Assembly (NCBI GenBank): GCA_028285035.1
Contig: JANQQF010000061.1
Coordinates: forward strand, 52,194 to 116,193
DNA: 64,000 nt
Reading direction: 5' to 3'
DNA from: Phycisphaerae bacterium
GTDB taxonomy: Bacteria; Chloroflexota; Anaerolineae; 4572-78; J111
The position numbers and the translations under genes were made by a program. This document shows positions 15,159 through 23,422 of this stretch, piece after piece. The stretch's first letter is position 1. Each line of letters starts with the position of its first letter. Below the pieces are notes generated by a model that did not search any database, was not told the origin of the DNA, and saw only the letters and a program-made list of their open reading frames with translations.

Positions 15159-15470
15159 TTACTTATCGTAAAATAGTCGATGCTCGATGCGCTCGTAGGC
15201 TTCTTCTTGAATAAGCATATCTCGTTTTGGCCCTTCGATATTTTTGTAGTGACCTGAGGCCCAAGCCCAGCCAGCCAAAAGGAGAAAGCCCGCACTGATG
15301 AAAAAGTAAGGCACAACCGTGGCGGTGACAATGCCAGGTACAAAGCCGGTGGTTGAGGCCGCGACAAATTCATACAGCTTGAAGAGGAAGGTCAGGCCTG
15401 CTGCCGCAATGGTGACCGCAACAACGATGACTGAGATCATTTTGCCATTATTCGTGTTATTTCGTGTCAT
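15159..15470 (-). CDS. Small two-helix membrane subunit, oxidase cluster (103 aa)
   Basis: ATG at 15470 after AAAAGGATC. Two helices (VIVVAVTIAAAGLTFLFKLY at ~13-33 and VVPYFFISAGFLLLAGWAWA at ~50-70) and a charged C-terminus. It is placed directly after ccoO, so a structural or assembly subunit of the cbb3-type oxidase is likely; no family recognised. Confidence 0.65.
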   Translation of the reverse strand: MTRNNTNNGKMISVIVVAVTIAAAGLTFLFKLYEFVAASTTGFVPGIVTATVVPYFFISAGFLLLAGWAWASGHYKNIEGPKRDMLIQEEAYERIEHRLFYDK

Positions 15471-15514
15471 AATTTGATCCTTTTATCAAAATCTCTAATG
15501 TCTATTCTTCAGCC

Positions 15515-16120
15515 TCACTGCTGCTCAACATTACTTCCCAACCATTGCATATACGTAATCATCGCCAGCCCCTTATCATTTGGCTCACGTCCATCAAAGA
15601 ACCAGCGATAGCTGGGCATAACCGAGGTGGGCGAGACCGACCGGGGGTTGTAGAAGTGGGCCACGTGCCAATCGTTCGAGCGGAAACCCGACTCGCGTGA
15701 TAAATCAGGTCCGACCCGCCGCGTCCCCATCAACTGTGGCATCATCAGTTCATTCTGCTGCTCGGCTGCGGTTGAGACTGGGCCAAACCGCACATCCTCA
15801 TTGGCGACGGGGCGAACCTGCTGGGTGTGGCAATGCCAGCAGGCTTCAGAAATGTACACATTTCGCCCCATATTCAAGGCTTCACGATAATTTTCTGAGG
15901 TGGGTCCACCAGGATAGTACTTCTCAAACTGCTCAGGGTATTGCTGAGACAGGGCGATAAAGTAGGGGCTAACATCCTCTGAAATCTCATCCAGACTGGT
16001 GTAGGGCAACCCGCTCACTGAGTTGACAGTGAGCACCCCTGAAACGAGGAAGGCTAAGCCAAAGAAGCCAAGTCCTGCCACCAAAAAGATAAATTGAAAC
16101 TTTTCGACCGTTTTTTCCAT
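15515..16120 (-). CDS. ccoO: cbb3-type cytochrome c oxidase subunit II (monoheme cytochrome)
   Basis: 201 residues. One N-terminal anchor helix (FIFLVAGLGFFGLAFLVSGV) and a periplasmic c-type heme domain with CWHCHTQQVRPV at ~93-104, the CcoO signature. A downstream Met (SVMPSYRWFF) is the likely axial ligand. FGPVSTAAE, MGTRRVGPDLSRESGFRSNDWH and NPRSVSPTSVMPSY are all conserved in FixO/CcoO. It is 24 nt after ccoN. It relays electrons into CcoN. Confidence 0.93.
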   Translation of the reverse strand: MEKTVEKFQFIFLVAGLGFFGLAFLVSGVLTVNSVSGLPYTSLDEISEDVSPYFIALSQQYPEQFEKYYPGGPTSENYREALNMGRNVYISEACWHCHTQQVRPVANEDVRFGPVSTAAEQQNELMMPQLMGTRRVGPDLSRESGFRSNDWHVAHFYNPRSVSPTSVMPSYRWFFDGREPNDKGLAMITYMQWLGSNVEQQ

Positions 16121-16144
16121 AATTACATTGCTCCTTTTGCAGCT

Positions 16145-17605
16145 CTACTTGGCAGGTACAGCGGCCAAGCCAGCGCCAGCCTCTTCAATTTCAGAGCTGG
16201 TAGCAGTCTTGAACATGTTGAAGACAAACAGCAGGATCCCAGCAAACATCAGCAAACCTGTGGACGTACGGAAGAGCCAGATCAGGCGGACTGATTGCAA
16301 GGAAACTTCCCACGGGGCCAACCCTTTCCACAAGAAGCCTTCGACCAAGCCAGCTGAGGTCAAACTAACAAACATTGAGGCCAGACCGATAGTACACATC
16401 CAGAAGACCCATTCATGCAGGGCGGGTGACCACCAATTCTTACGACCTAACACCCGTGGCCAGAGGTCGGTGGTGATCCCGATCAGCCAGAAGCCGAAGG
16501 TACCAAACATGATCAGGTGGGCGTGACCCACAACCCAGTCGGTGAAATGAACAAACTCTTGAGCCCAAAATTGCACGTGAACTGCGCATTGGATACAGGT
16601 GATAACATAGAAAACCATTCCCGTATAGAACCAACGAATGGGCATGTTGACTACAGGTGCAATTTCTCGACCGCGCAGAGTCATAAAGAAGTTGATGAAA
16701 ACTGTAACCACCATAATTTCAATGGCAACCGTTGAAACAACCGCACCAAATTGGGCAAACATCGGAATAGTGCTATAGATGAAGTGGTGCACGCCTTGCA
16801 AGGGATAGAAGAAGGCCAAGCCCCAGAACCCGAGGAGAGAAACGGCGTGGCTCCAAATCGGCTTTTTCAAAATTGCGGGGACAAAGTAGTACATCATTCC
16901 CCAACCGAGGGGGGTTACGAGCAGTCCTACCAAATCGTGGATGTACAAGCCAACAAACGTTGCCCCACCCGCACCAGGGATGAATTCTGGCAAGTAGTTC
17001 CCCATTGCATAGGTGAGGATGACCCAGATGAAGGCCACGCTGAAATACCACAAACTGACGTACATCGGCTGCTTGCTACCAAACTTGAAGATCGGCACCA
17101 GAAATTGAACCGCGATCAACACCAAACCAACCATCACCAAGGTATCGATTGGGAAGAGAATGCTACCGTTGGGGCTGAAGGCGTTGGGTGTTTCGCCCCA
17201 CTCGACAGCCTGAGCGTATCCAGCCAAAATACCAACAACCGTCCACAAAATGATAAAAAGGTATACCCAAAAGATGAGCCAGCCTAAACGATCATCAAAA
17301 ACGCGCCGCTTGGTTAAACGGGGTACAGCCCAGTAGAGGGCTCCAAGAAATACATTCACAATAAAACCGTAGGCCACCCCATTGGTATGCACCATTCGAA
17401 TACGTCCAGGTGACAGCCACTCAATATTGGGGAAAGGGTACATATTGTTGAATTGCAGGGCATAAAGTAACCCCATCAACATCGAAACCACTAAAAAAAT
17501 AAAGCCAACAAGAATATGACCTTGGACAAGCCCCAAGTTAATGAGGGGTTCGGTTATTGCCCGGTCAGGTGCTGCTGCTTGTTGTCGCTGAACCGCAACG
17601 GCCAT
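16145..17605 (-). CDS. ccoN: cbb3-type cytochrome c oxidase catalytic subunit I
   Basis: 486 residues, about twelve helices: the heme-copper oxygen reductase of the C family, reducing O2 at low oxygen. Visible ligands: the low-spin heme b His in RIRMVHTNGVAYGF; CuB/heme b3 region histidines in IHDLVGLLVTPLGWGMMYY and LQGVHHFIYST; the terminal pair in VGHAHLIMFGTFGFW. The start ATG at 17605 has AGGAGG 4-5 nt upstream. It lies 12 nt after the diheme cytochrome gene and is clearly co-transcribed with it. Confidence 0.95.
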   Translation of the reverse strand: MAVAVQRQQAAAPDRAITEPLINLGLVQGHILVGFIFLVVSMLMGLLYALQFNNMYPFPNIEWLSPGRIRMVHTNGVAYGFIVNVFLGALYWAVPRLTKRRVFDDRLGWLIFWVYLFIILWTVVGILAGYAQAVEWGETPNAFSPNGSILFPIDTLVMVGLVLIAVQFLVPIFKFGSKQPMYVSLWYFSVAFIWVILTYAMGNYLPEFIPGAGGATFVGLYIHDLVGLLVTPLGWGMMYYFVPAILKKPIWSHAVSLLGFWGLAFFYPLQGVHHFIYSTIPMFAQFGAVVSTVAIEIMVVTVFINFFMTLRGREIAPVVNMPIRWFYTGMVFYVITCIQCAVHVQFWAQEFVHFTDWVVGHAHLIMFGTFGFWLIGITTDLWPRVLGRKNWWSPALHEWVFWMCTIGLASMFVSLTSAGLVEGFLWKGLAPWEVSLQSVRLIWLFRTSTGLLMFAGILLFVFNMFKTATSSEIEEAGAGLAAVPAK

Positions 17606-17617
17606 AGAATCCTCCTT

Positions 17618-18349
17618 TTACTTTTGTTCGATTAAATAGTTAACGAGCGTCTCAAGCTGCTCGGCTGTCAATCGTTCACCGAAGTTCTGCGGCATTACCC
17701 CCATAGCACAGGGGCCAGCCGGACAGTTCTCAGCGATGACAACATTTGGTTCTACAATTGACTCGGTGATTTCTTCGGGGCTCAGGCGGCTCCCAATATC
17801 ATTAAGGGATGGCCCCACACCACCGACGGCACCAAGCGCATCAAGTTGATGACAGCCATTACAAAGGCCATTGACGAAGAGTTCTTCAGCAGTCTCACCC
17901 TCAATACCAGCCAGACCAGAGGCATCCTGAATGGGGTCTTGGTCATCCCAACCACCTTCCCGAAAGGTCTTGACATAGTTGGCCACATCTTGAATCTCAC
18001 GATCCGTTAACAAGGGAAAGGCAGGCATCGACCCCCCAGCTAAACCATTTCGAATGGTAATCTTAAGGCTCTCGTCCGAGGGTAACGGACCAGACTCACC
18101 GAGGTGAAAGTAAACATAGCTACCATTCACAAAGTTACGCGGCTTAGGATTGAGAAACTCTGCAGCCTCACCATTTCCCAGACCCTCAGCCCCATGACAG
18201 CCTATACAATATGTCTCGTAGGTCTGCTGACCACTACTACGGGTCTCTTCACTAAAGACATATCCCCGAAACAGATCGGGGCTGACAATCACCAGAAAAA
18301 CCAATACCAAGGCTAATCCGGCGAGCCAAGCAAATAAACGTTGAACCAT
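17618..18349 (-). CDS. Membrane-anchored diheme cytochrome c (CcoP-like role)
   Basis: 243 residues. An N-terminal helix (LFAWLAGLALVLVFLVIV) is followed by two c-type domains with CIGCHGAEGLGNG (~48) and CNGCHQLDALG (~157), with Met-containing segments GSMPAFP and GVMPQNFG as probable sixth ligands. Start ATG 18349 with AAGGAGGG 7 nt upstream. No separate ccoP is present, so this protein probably takes the CcoP place as third subunit or electron donor. It precedes ccoN by 12 nt. Confidence 0.9.
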   Translation of the reverse strand: MVQRLFAWLAGLALVLVFLVIVSPDLFRGYVFSEETRSSGQQTYETYCIGCHGAEGLGNGEAAEFLNPKPRNFVNGSYVYFHLGESGPLPSDESLKITIRNGLAGGSMPAFPLLTDREIQDVANYVKTFREGGWDDQDPIQDASGLAGIEGETAEELFVNGLCNGCHQLDALGAVGGVGPSLNDIGSRLSPEEITESIVEPNVVIAENCPAGPCAMGVMPQNFGERLTAEQLETLVNYLIEQK

Positions 18350-18416
18350 AAATCTTCCCTCCTTGACAATAATGTCTCGTCGCTAGTGGCTAGTAATTAA
18401 GCCACGGCAATCCTTT

Positions 18417-18779
18417 TCAGCACACAACTGCGTTGATGACATCGGTAGCTGAGACATTTTCGAAATGTTTTTGACACTGCACCGTCATCCGTTGGTGGGT
18501 TAAGGCCAACGAGATGACTTGAAGCGACTGATTTTCCTCTACAAACTTAGCCATCAAATCAAACGAGGGTAAAGGATAAACAGCTTGATCAACGACAACG
18601 ACATCAATAGGCCGTTCGGCAATGATTTTCCGAGCCAATTCCACCGTGTCAGTTTGCGCTGTTACATCGATACCAGCTGTCTTCAAAATTTTGGAAATAA
18701 CATCAGCAAAAAGTATCTGATCGGACACAATTAACACTTGACACTGATTTACTTCCCACGGACTTTGAGTTGATGACAT
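18417..18779 (-). CDS. Degenerate receiver-domain protein
   Basis: About 120 residues, a single receiver-like fold: QVLIVSDQILFADVISKIL, then the Asp of VVVVDQAVYPLPSFDLM in the phospho-acceptor position. The usual acidic pair is reduced to one Asp (SDQ), and the conserved Lys is missing (LALTHQRMTVQ). It is thus probably not a normal phospho-switch. No output domain. It lies between the NarL-type regulator and the oxidase genes, 67 nt upstream of the diheme cytochrome gene. Start at ATG 18779; a GTG at 18788 is also possible. An oxidase-cluster regulator is inferred. Confidence 0.65.
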   Translation of the reverse strand: MSSTQSPWEVNQCQVLIVSDQILFADVISKILKTAGIDVTAQTDTVELARKIIAERPIDVVVVDQAVYPLPSFDLMAKFVEENQSLQVISLALTHQRMTVQCQKHFENVSATDVINAVVC

Positions 18780-18889
18780 TGTTGGCACCCTGAGATAAAC
18801 AGTCCTTTACCGCCTTTTTATTCTCCAAGAATAAACTATTTACCACTGTTCGTCGTCACAAGGCGGAGTGATTTTAGATGCATCAAAAT

Positions 18890-18922
18890 GGGTGACAGGT
18901 GGTGTCACCCAAATGGGTGACA
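18890..18922. promoter_or_regulatory. GGGTGACA palindrome plus direct repeat
   Basis: GGGTGACA (18890-18897), N5, TGTCACCC (18903-18910), then another GGGTGACA at 18915-18922. It lies upstream of the degenerate receiver gene and the oxidase genes. A further GGGTGACA is at 20359-20366, next to palindrome copy 3. Minus-strand TAAAAT at 18876-18871 is a candidate -10. Confidence 0.5.
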
Positions 18923-18938
18923 AAATGAATGACAAAAT

Positions 18939-18966
18939 AAAAGAGGGCCAAATTTGGCCCTCTTTT
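18939..18966. terminator. Bidirectional terminator after the NarL-type regulator gene
   Basis: Perfect inverted repeat AAAAGAGGGCC ... GGCCCTCTTTT centred on AAATTT. It ends 15 nt past the regulator stop codon at 18982. Confidence 0.8.
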
Positions 18967-18981
18967 GAATAATTTTGGCAC

Positions 18982-19611
18982 TTAGACTAACAAATCTTCT
19001 TGCATAGCGTAGGTAGCTGCCTCAGTCCGGTTACGTAGATTCAACTTACCGAAGATACGTCGCACGTGCGTTTTGACAGTATTTTGGGAGATGCTCAAGG
19101 TGTAAGCGATTTCTTTATTGCCAAAACCTTGCCCCATATAGCGCAATACCTCTAACTCTCGATCTGTGAGGCATTCTGGAGTGGTCGTTGGGCTGGCAAT
19201 CTCTTCAAGCAGACGGGTAGTCAACATCTGTGGCAGAACTGCCTGACCCGAAAAGACTGTATGTATTGTTTGGATGATCTCCTCACCCCCACTCACCGAT
19301 TTTAGTAGATAGCCTTTGGCCCCAGCCTGACAGGTCGGCAAAATACGATCAAATTGGTTTGATAGGGTCAAGACCACAACTTGGGTTTGCGGGAAGAGAG
19401 TACGAATGTGTCCAATCGTCTTAACCCCACACTGATCTGGCATATCAATATCAATCAACACAATATCTGGTTTAAGATCAATTGTTTTGGCAATTGTTTC
19501 GGCGCTATTTACCGCTTCTCCCACAACAGACAGAGCTGAGTCTTCCTGCAATATGAGCCGTAGACCGTGGCGCAGTACGGCGTGTGCATCTGCAATGAGC
19601 ACCTTAATCAT
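18982..19611 (-). CDS. NarL/LuxR-type response regulator
   Basis: 209 residues. Receiver 1-120: acidic Asp in LIADAHAVLRHG, phospho-Asp in VLIDIDMPDQCG (~53), Thr VVVLTLS and Lys in GYLLKSV. The C-terminal LuxR helix-turn-helix is at ~145-205 (LTDRELEVLRYMGQGFGNKEIAYTL, NTVKTHVRRIFGKL). ATG 19611 has CAGGAG 8 nt upstream. It lies 38 nt after a cytochrome c gene, and the four-GAF kinase is divergently encoded just beyond. It is a candidate binder of the 7-2-7 palindromes, since NarL-type proteins use inverted heptamers. Confidence 0.9.
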   Translation of the reverse strand: MIKVLIADAHAVLRHGLRLILQEDSALSVVGEAVNSAETIAKTIDLKPDIVLIDIDMPDQCGVKTIGHIRTLFPQTQVVVLTLSNQFDRILPTCQAGAKGYLLKSVSGGEEIIQTIHTVFSGQAVLPQMLTTRLLEEIASPTTTPECLTDRELEVLRYMGQGFGNKEIAYTLSISQNTVKTHVRRIFGKLNLRNRTEAATYAMQEDLLV

Positions 19612-19649
19612 CGGTTGTCTCCTGAAACCACCTTCTCTTTGTTGCTAAT

Positions 19650-20222
19650 CTATTCCACGCCTAATGACGCCAAATAAGCAATCAGTATATCAATTTCTTC
19701 ATCACCCAAAAGCAATTGCACCTCTGGCATCACGCCTTCTTGACAAGGCCCTGTTGGGCAGTCAGGTGCTGTAAAGGCGTTCGGTTCCATTAATGACTCA
19801 CGGATATACTCTGTGGCTGTATATCCATCAATCCGAGTCGCAGCATCAACGCCGATTAGGCTTAAGTCAGGACCAATTAGCCCAACAGCATTAGGGACAC
19901 CGGGAATAGTATGGCAGGCAATACAGCCTCCATTATTGACCGCTGCTATGACATCATCAATAAGAATTTCATCTATCGCATTACTTTCATCTTCAACAAC
20001 GGCTATTGCCGTGGGAACTGGGGTTTCTGTTGGAATGGGTGTGGCAGTAAGACGTATTTTCTGCCCGCGCTCGAACCAACCACGCTCACTAGCGGCGGCT
20101 GTATCGGCACTCACTGACAAATCCCCGCGAATCCACATCACAGAGCCAACAATACCAACGACCAAAATAAAGGTTGTAATTATAAGAAAGATGACGTTGT
20201 TATCATCAGAATGCGACTCCAT
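19650..20222 (-). CDS. Membrane-anchored monoheme cytochrome c
   Basis: 190 residues from the ATG at 20222 (GGAGG about 10 nt upstream). N-terminal helix (VIFLIITTFILVVGIVGSVMW), a Thr/Pro linker (TATPIPTETPVPT at ~60-72) and a class I cytochrome c domain with CIACHTIPG at ~102 and EGVMPEVQ as Met ligand. The domain closely resembles the second domain of the diheme cytochrome upstream of ccoN (GPDLS, DCPTGPC, MP). It probably donates electrons to the cbb3 oxidase. The upstream reading extends through palindrome copy 3 and is not the start. Confidence 0.88.
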   Translation of the reverse strand: MESHSDDNNVIFLIITTFILVVGIVGSVMWIRGDLSVSADTAAASERGWFERGQKIRLTATPIPTETPVPTAIAVVEDESNAIDEILIDDVIAAVNNGGCIACHTIPGVPNAVGLIGPDLSLIGVDAATRIDGYTATEYIRESLMEPNAFTAPDCPTGPCQEGVMPEVQLLLGDEEIDILIAYLASLGVE

Positions 20223-20336
20223 GTTGTATGTTTCCTCCAAGATTATCTTAAGATAAGTCTTAATATAGTCGTGTCTAAAGCAAAATAGCTCAGGCAAGTA
20301 ACGAGTTTCACAACTGATAGGGTAAACAGTCCAAAC

Positions 20337-20354
20337 ACTGGTCAAGTGACCAGT
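20337..20354. promoter_or_regulatory. 7-2-7 palindrome, copy 3 (cytochrome c / kinase divergon)
   Basis: ACTGGTCAAGTGACCAGT, the most symmetric copy: 8 of 9 positions pair. It lies 115 nt upstream of the cytochrome gene and 245 nt upstream of the kinase. Confidence 0.65.
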
Positions 20355-20520
20355 TTGTGGGTGACATTTTATTGGAGAATATTTCGGAGGATAACCATTT
20401 TGACGTATAATTCTACTAACCTCAACTGGGCACCACTTTCTAATCAAACCAAAAACTCCACTTCACATTCTTAAATATCTAACCTTTATTCATCTAGAGA
20501 TGGACTATTTTAGGAAGGGG

Positions 20521-20534
20521 CCTTCTTAAGAAGG
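20521..20534. promoter_or_regulatory. Perfect 14-bp palindrome before the four-GAF kinase
   Basis: CCTTCTTAAGAAGG, inside GGAAGGGGCCTTCTTAAG. It is 65 nt from the start codon, in a promoter-proximal position, so an operator is likely. Confidence 0.4.
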
Positions 20535-20598
20535 GACAATCTAAGGGTAGGATCATTCACAGATACGGCAGTATTTCCACGTTTTAGAGGGAATCACC

Positions 20599-23331
20599 AT
20601 GGACAATGATAAAAAGTGGTTAGAGACCTTATTAGAGGTTTCGCAGCTCGTCAACTCGACGTTAGCGTTAGATGAGCTATTAGATTTGGTGCTTGATATC
20701 TTAAATCGCGTCGTTCTTTATGACACTGCATCGATTCAACTCCTGACACCAGAAGGCCTAGAGATTATTGCCTACCGAGGACTACCAGCAAAAACCCAAG
20801 CCTTAGGTCATATTTTTCCTTTAACAGAAGAGTATCCCAGCTATCACGTTTGGCGAGATAAAGTATCAAAAATCGAAGCCGATTTACAGCAGTATCATAA
20901 ACATGATTTAATTCGAGGCTGGCTGGGAATTCCCCTGATTTTTCGAAATGAGGCCATTGGTGTCATCGCTGTGGGGAGTCAAGATGTAGATTACTATGAT
21001 GAAACTGATGCGCAAATGGCCACAATTTTTGCCAACCAGGTGGCAGTGGCCATTCGAAACGCCCGACATTTTTCAGAAACAAAACACCAACTGGAAATGC
21101 TAGCTAAGGTTCATCAAGCCTCCCACGCCATGACCTCTTATCTTGATATTAATCAGATTCTTGAAGAAGTCACTGAATTGGCTTTGGAAGTTACTGGGGC
21201 TGACCACGCTGAGTTAGCCTTGGTCGATGAACTGGGAGGCCTCTCAGAAAGTGTGAGTGCAGCAACATCAAGCTGGCCTCAAGTCCCTTCCCTCACCAAA
21301 CGCGCCCGACCCGATGGAAAAACACAGCATATCCTTACGACGGGGCAAACCCTCATCGTTTCTCAAATACAAAATCCAAGTGAGCACAATCCTGATATCC
21401 TTAAGGCCGGCGTTGTTTCATACGTTGGCTTTCCGTTAAAGCCAAAACGAAAAGTTGTAGGGGTCTTGCTCGTTCATAGCTTGCAGCCGGGCAAATTTAC
21501 AAAAGATCGATTAACGACTTTGAATACTTTAGCCAACCAAACGACAATCGCCATTGAAAATGCGCAACTTTACAACAAAATTTTTGATCTCGATCAAATC
21601 ATTCTGGCCTTGTTAGATATCGAGCGGGATGTGGCCCAGAATATGACGGCTCAATCCAAAGAAATCTTGGATAAAATTTCGCGTTCCGCTTGTAAAATCG
21701 TGGGCGCTGATTACGCAATTATCTGTCCCTATTTAGCCGACCAAGGCAGGTATGATCTGGCAAATGTTGGCACCTATGGGTTGAAACAAGATTTAACCTA
21801 TCAAGATAAGCTGAGGTTAACCAATGAGGATAGTTTGGCGGCATCAGTTCTGAAAGAGGAGCGAACCTTAATTTATGATTTGGATCTGGATCAGCCAGGG
21901 CGCAGTAAAGAGGCACTTATTCAAAGGGAAGGCTTCAAAGCCTTGGTTGGCATTCGCCTCAATACCGCTGATGCGGTAGGCGTCCTTTTCATTGGTTATC
22001 GCCAGCCACACCACTGGAGTGATAATGAGATTGTTTTGATCGATCTATTCGCAAATCAAGCAGCAACCGTGATTCTTAATGCACGCTTATTTGGCCAAAC
22101 CAACGAGCAACTGGCCGAAAAGATTATCCAGTTACACAGTGTCAATGAAATCAATCAATCCATTACCTCAACCCTTGATTTAAATGCCGTGCTTTCGCTT
22201 ATTTTAAGTAAGGCCATTGAGTTGACTAAGGTCACAAGTGTAAGTTTGTTGTTAATTGAGAATGAGACAGATGAGTTGATTCTAAAGTTAACTCAGGGTG
22301 ATCTGATGATCCCACCAGATGAGGCCCGTTTGAAAGTGGGTGAGGGTATTGCTGGGAAAGCAGCCGAGGAAAAACGATCGATCATTGTCGATGATGTTAC
22401 GGCCGAGCCCTGGAATGTTATCTACCGAGCGTTTCTCCCCAATACCCGTTCTGAATTGGCGGTTCCCCTACTTTATAAACAAAGCTGCATTGGCGTTCTG
22501 GATTTTGAACACCCGGAGCCAAGATACTTTACCATCAATCATCTTGAAATTATAGAAGCATTGGCAGGACAGGCGGCCATCGCTATAAAAAATGCCCGAC
22601 ATTACGATGAGCTACAAAGCACCAAGGACGATTTAGCGGCAATTGAAGCTGTAGCCTGGATTGGAATGTTTGGCTCAAGTTGGGCGCATAGTATTATTCA
22701 AAAAACGTCCGCCGCTCGAAACTATGTTAATGTGCTAAACAACTATGTCGAACCAGATAGTCAAGCTGCCACATTGGTTAATAAAGTGGAAGAGGTCATG
22801 CAAACGATCCAGAATATCCCCATCGCCCATCAGCTCCCCTCAAAAGCTTCGTCAACCGCCCTCGTTGATCTTGATACGGCTTTGCAGGAACAAGTTCAAC
22901 GATGGGCCAAGCCTTACAGTCAGGTTGAGCTTGAGCTTGACCTCAAATGCAGCCGAATTCGCACCCGAATTGATCGAGAGTGGCTGGATATTGCTATGGA
23001 AAAACTAATCTCGAATGCTCTCCAAGCAATGCCAGAAGGCGGGCAACTCAAGGTAGCTTCAAGCTTTCATAACTCCCATATTGAGGTTGTTGTTAGTGAT
23101 ACAGGGAGTGGGATATCAGACAAAGTACGGCCCTTCTTTCTAAAGGGCAAAGTGCCCAAACAGTATACCAGCCCCAGTGGTAGTGGTATCGGGATACTCA
23201 TCGCTCGTTTTATTTTCCGCACCTTTGAAGGGGATCTCACCTTGCTATACAGTGATGAAACGCGGGGCACCGCCCTACAGGTGACCCTGCCAGCCAGACC
23301 TGTCACCGGTGAATATATCATTGTCCAGTAA
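20599..23331 (+). CDS. Sensor histidine kinase with four GAF domains
   Basis: 910 residues, no membrane helix, so a cytoplasmic sensor. Four GAF domains in tandem at ~15-155, ~165-320, ~330-500 and ~515-670 (each ending like FANQVAVAIRNARHF, ANQTTIAIENAQLY, FANQAATVILNARLF, AGQAAIAIKNARHY). A phospho-acceptor region follows with H697 in SSWAHSIIQKTSA, not a standard HisKA, then HATPase_c with the N-box LISNALQAMPEGG, DTGSGI and SGIGILIARF. GAF ligand unknown. The receiver-kinase fusion 92 nt downstream is the likely partner, and the NarL-type regulator divergently upstream is an alternative. RBS GAGGGAATCACC. Confidence 0.9.
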   Translation: MDNDKKWLETLLEVSQLVNSTLALDELLDLVLDILNRVVLYDTASIQLLTPEGLEIIAYRGLPAKTQALGHIFPLTEEYPSYHVWRDKVSKIEADLQQYHKHDLIRGWLGIPLIFRNEAIGVIAVGSQDVDYYDETDAQMATIFANQVAVAIRNARHFSETKHQLEMLAKVHQASHAMTSYLDINQILEEVTELALEVTGADHAELALVDELGGLSESVSAATSSWPQVPSLTKRARPDGKTQHILTTGQTLIVSQIQNPSEHNPDILKAGVVSYVGFPLKPKRKVVGVLLVHSLQPGKFTKDRLTTLNTLANQTTIAIENAQLYNKIFDLDQIILALLDIERDVAQNMTAQSKEILDKISRSACKIVGADYAIICPYLADQGRYDLANVGTYGLKQDLTYQDKLRLTNEDSLAASVLKEERTLIYDLDLDQPGRSKEALIQREGFKALVGIRLNTADAVGVLFIGYRQPHHWSDNEIVLIDLFANQAATVILNARLFGQTNEQLAEKIIQLHSVNEINQSITSTLDLNAVLSLILSKAIELTKVTSVSLLLIENETDELILKLTQGDLMIPPDEARLKVGEGIAGKAAEEKRSIIVDDVTAEPWNVIYRAFLPNTRSELAVPLLYKQSCIGVLDFEHPEPRYFTINHLEIIEALAGQAAIAIKNARHYDELQSTKDDLAAIEAVAWIGMFGSSWAHSIIQKTSAARNYVNVLNNYVEPDSQAATLVNKVEEVMQTIQNIPIAHQLPSKASSTALVDLDTALQEQVQRWAKPYSQVELELDLKCSRIRTRIDREWLDIAMEKLISNALQAMPEGGQLKVASSFHNSHIEVVVSDTGSGISDKVRPFFLKGKVPKQYTSPSGSGIGILIARFIFRTFEGDLTLLYSDETRGTALQVTLPARPVTGEYIIVQ

Positions 23332-23352
23332 TTGCAGACAACTTATCAAAAA

Positions 23353-23370
23353 TATGTTAAAATTAACATA
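23353..23370. promoter_or_regulatory. 18-bp AT-rich palindrome between kinase and receiver-APH gene
   Basis: TATGTTAA-AA-TTAACATA, perfect 8-bp arms around two bases. The gap is too short for a hairpin loop, so a dimeric protein-binding site is the better reading. It lies 53 nt before the ATG at 23423. Confidence 0.5.
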
Positions 23371-23422
23371 CACGGTCTAAACAAATTCAAAGTATATGTT
23401 ACTTGACACAGAGGATCAGATT

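Larger units (their letters stand above)
20223..20598. other. Divergent regulatory gap between cytochrome c and four-GAF kinase
   Basis: 376 nt without a gene. It contains palindrome copy 3 (20337-20354), GGGTGACA (20359-20366) and a perfect 14-bp palindrome CCTTCTTAAGAAGG (20521-20534) near the kinase start. Confidence 0.6.
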
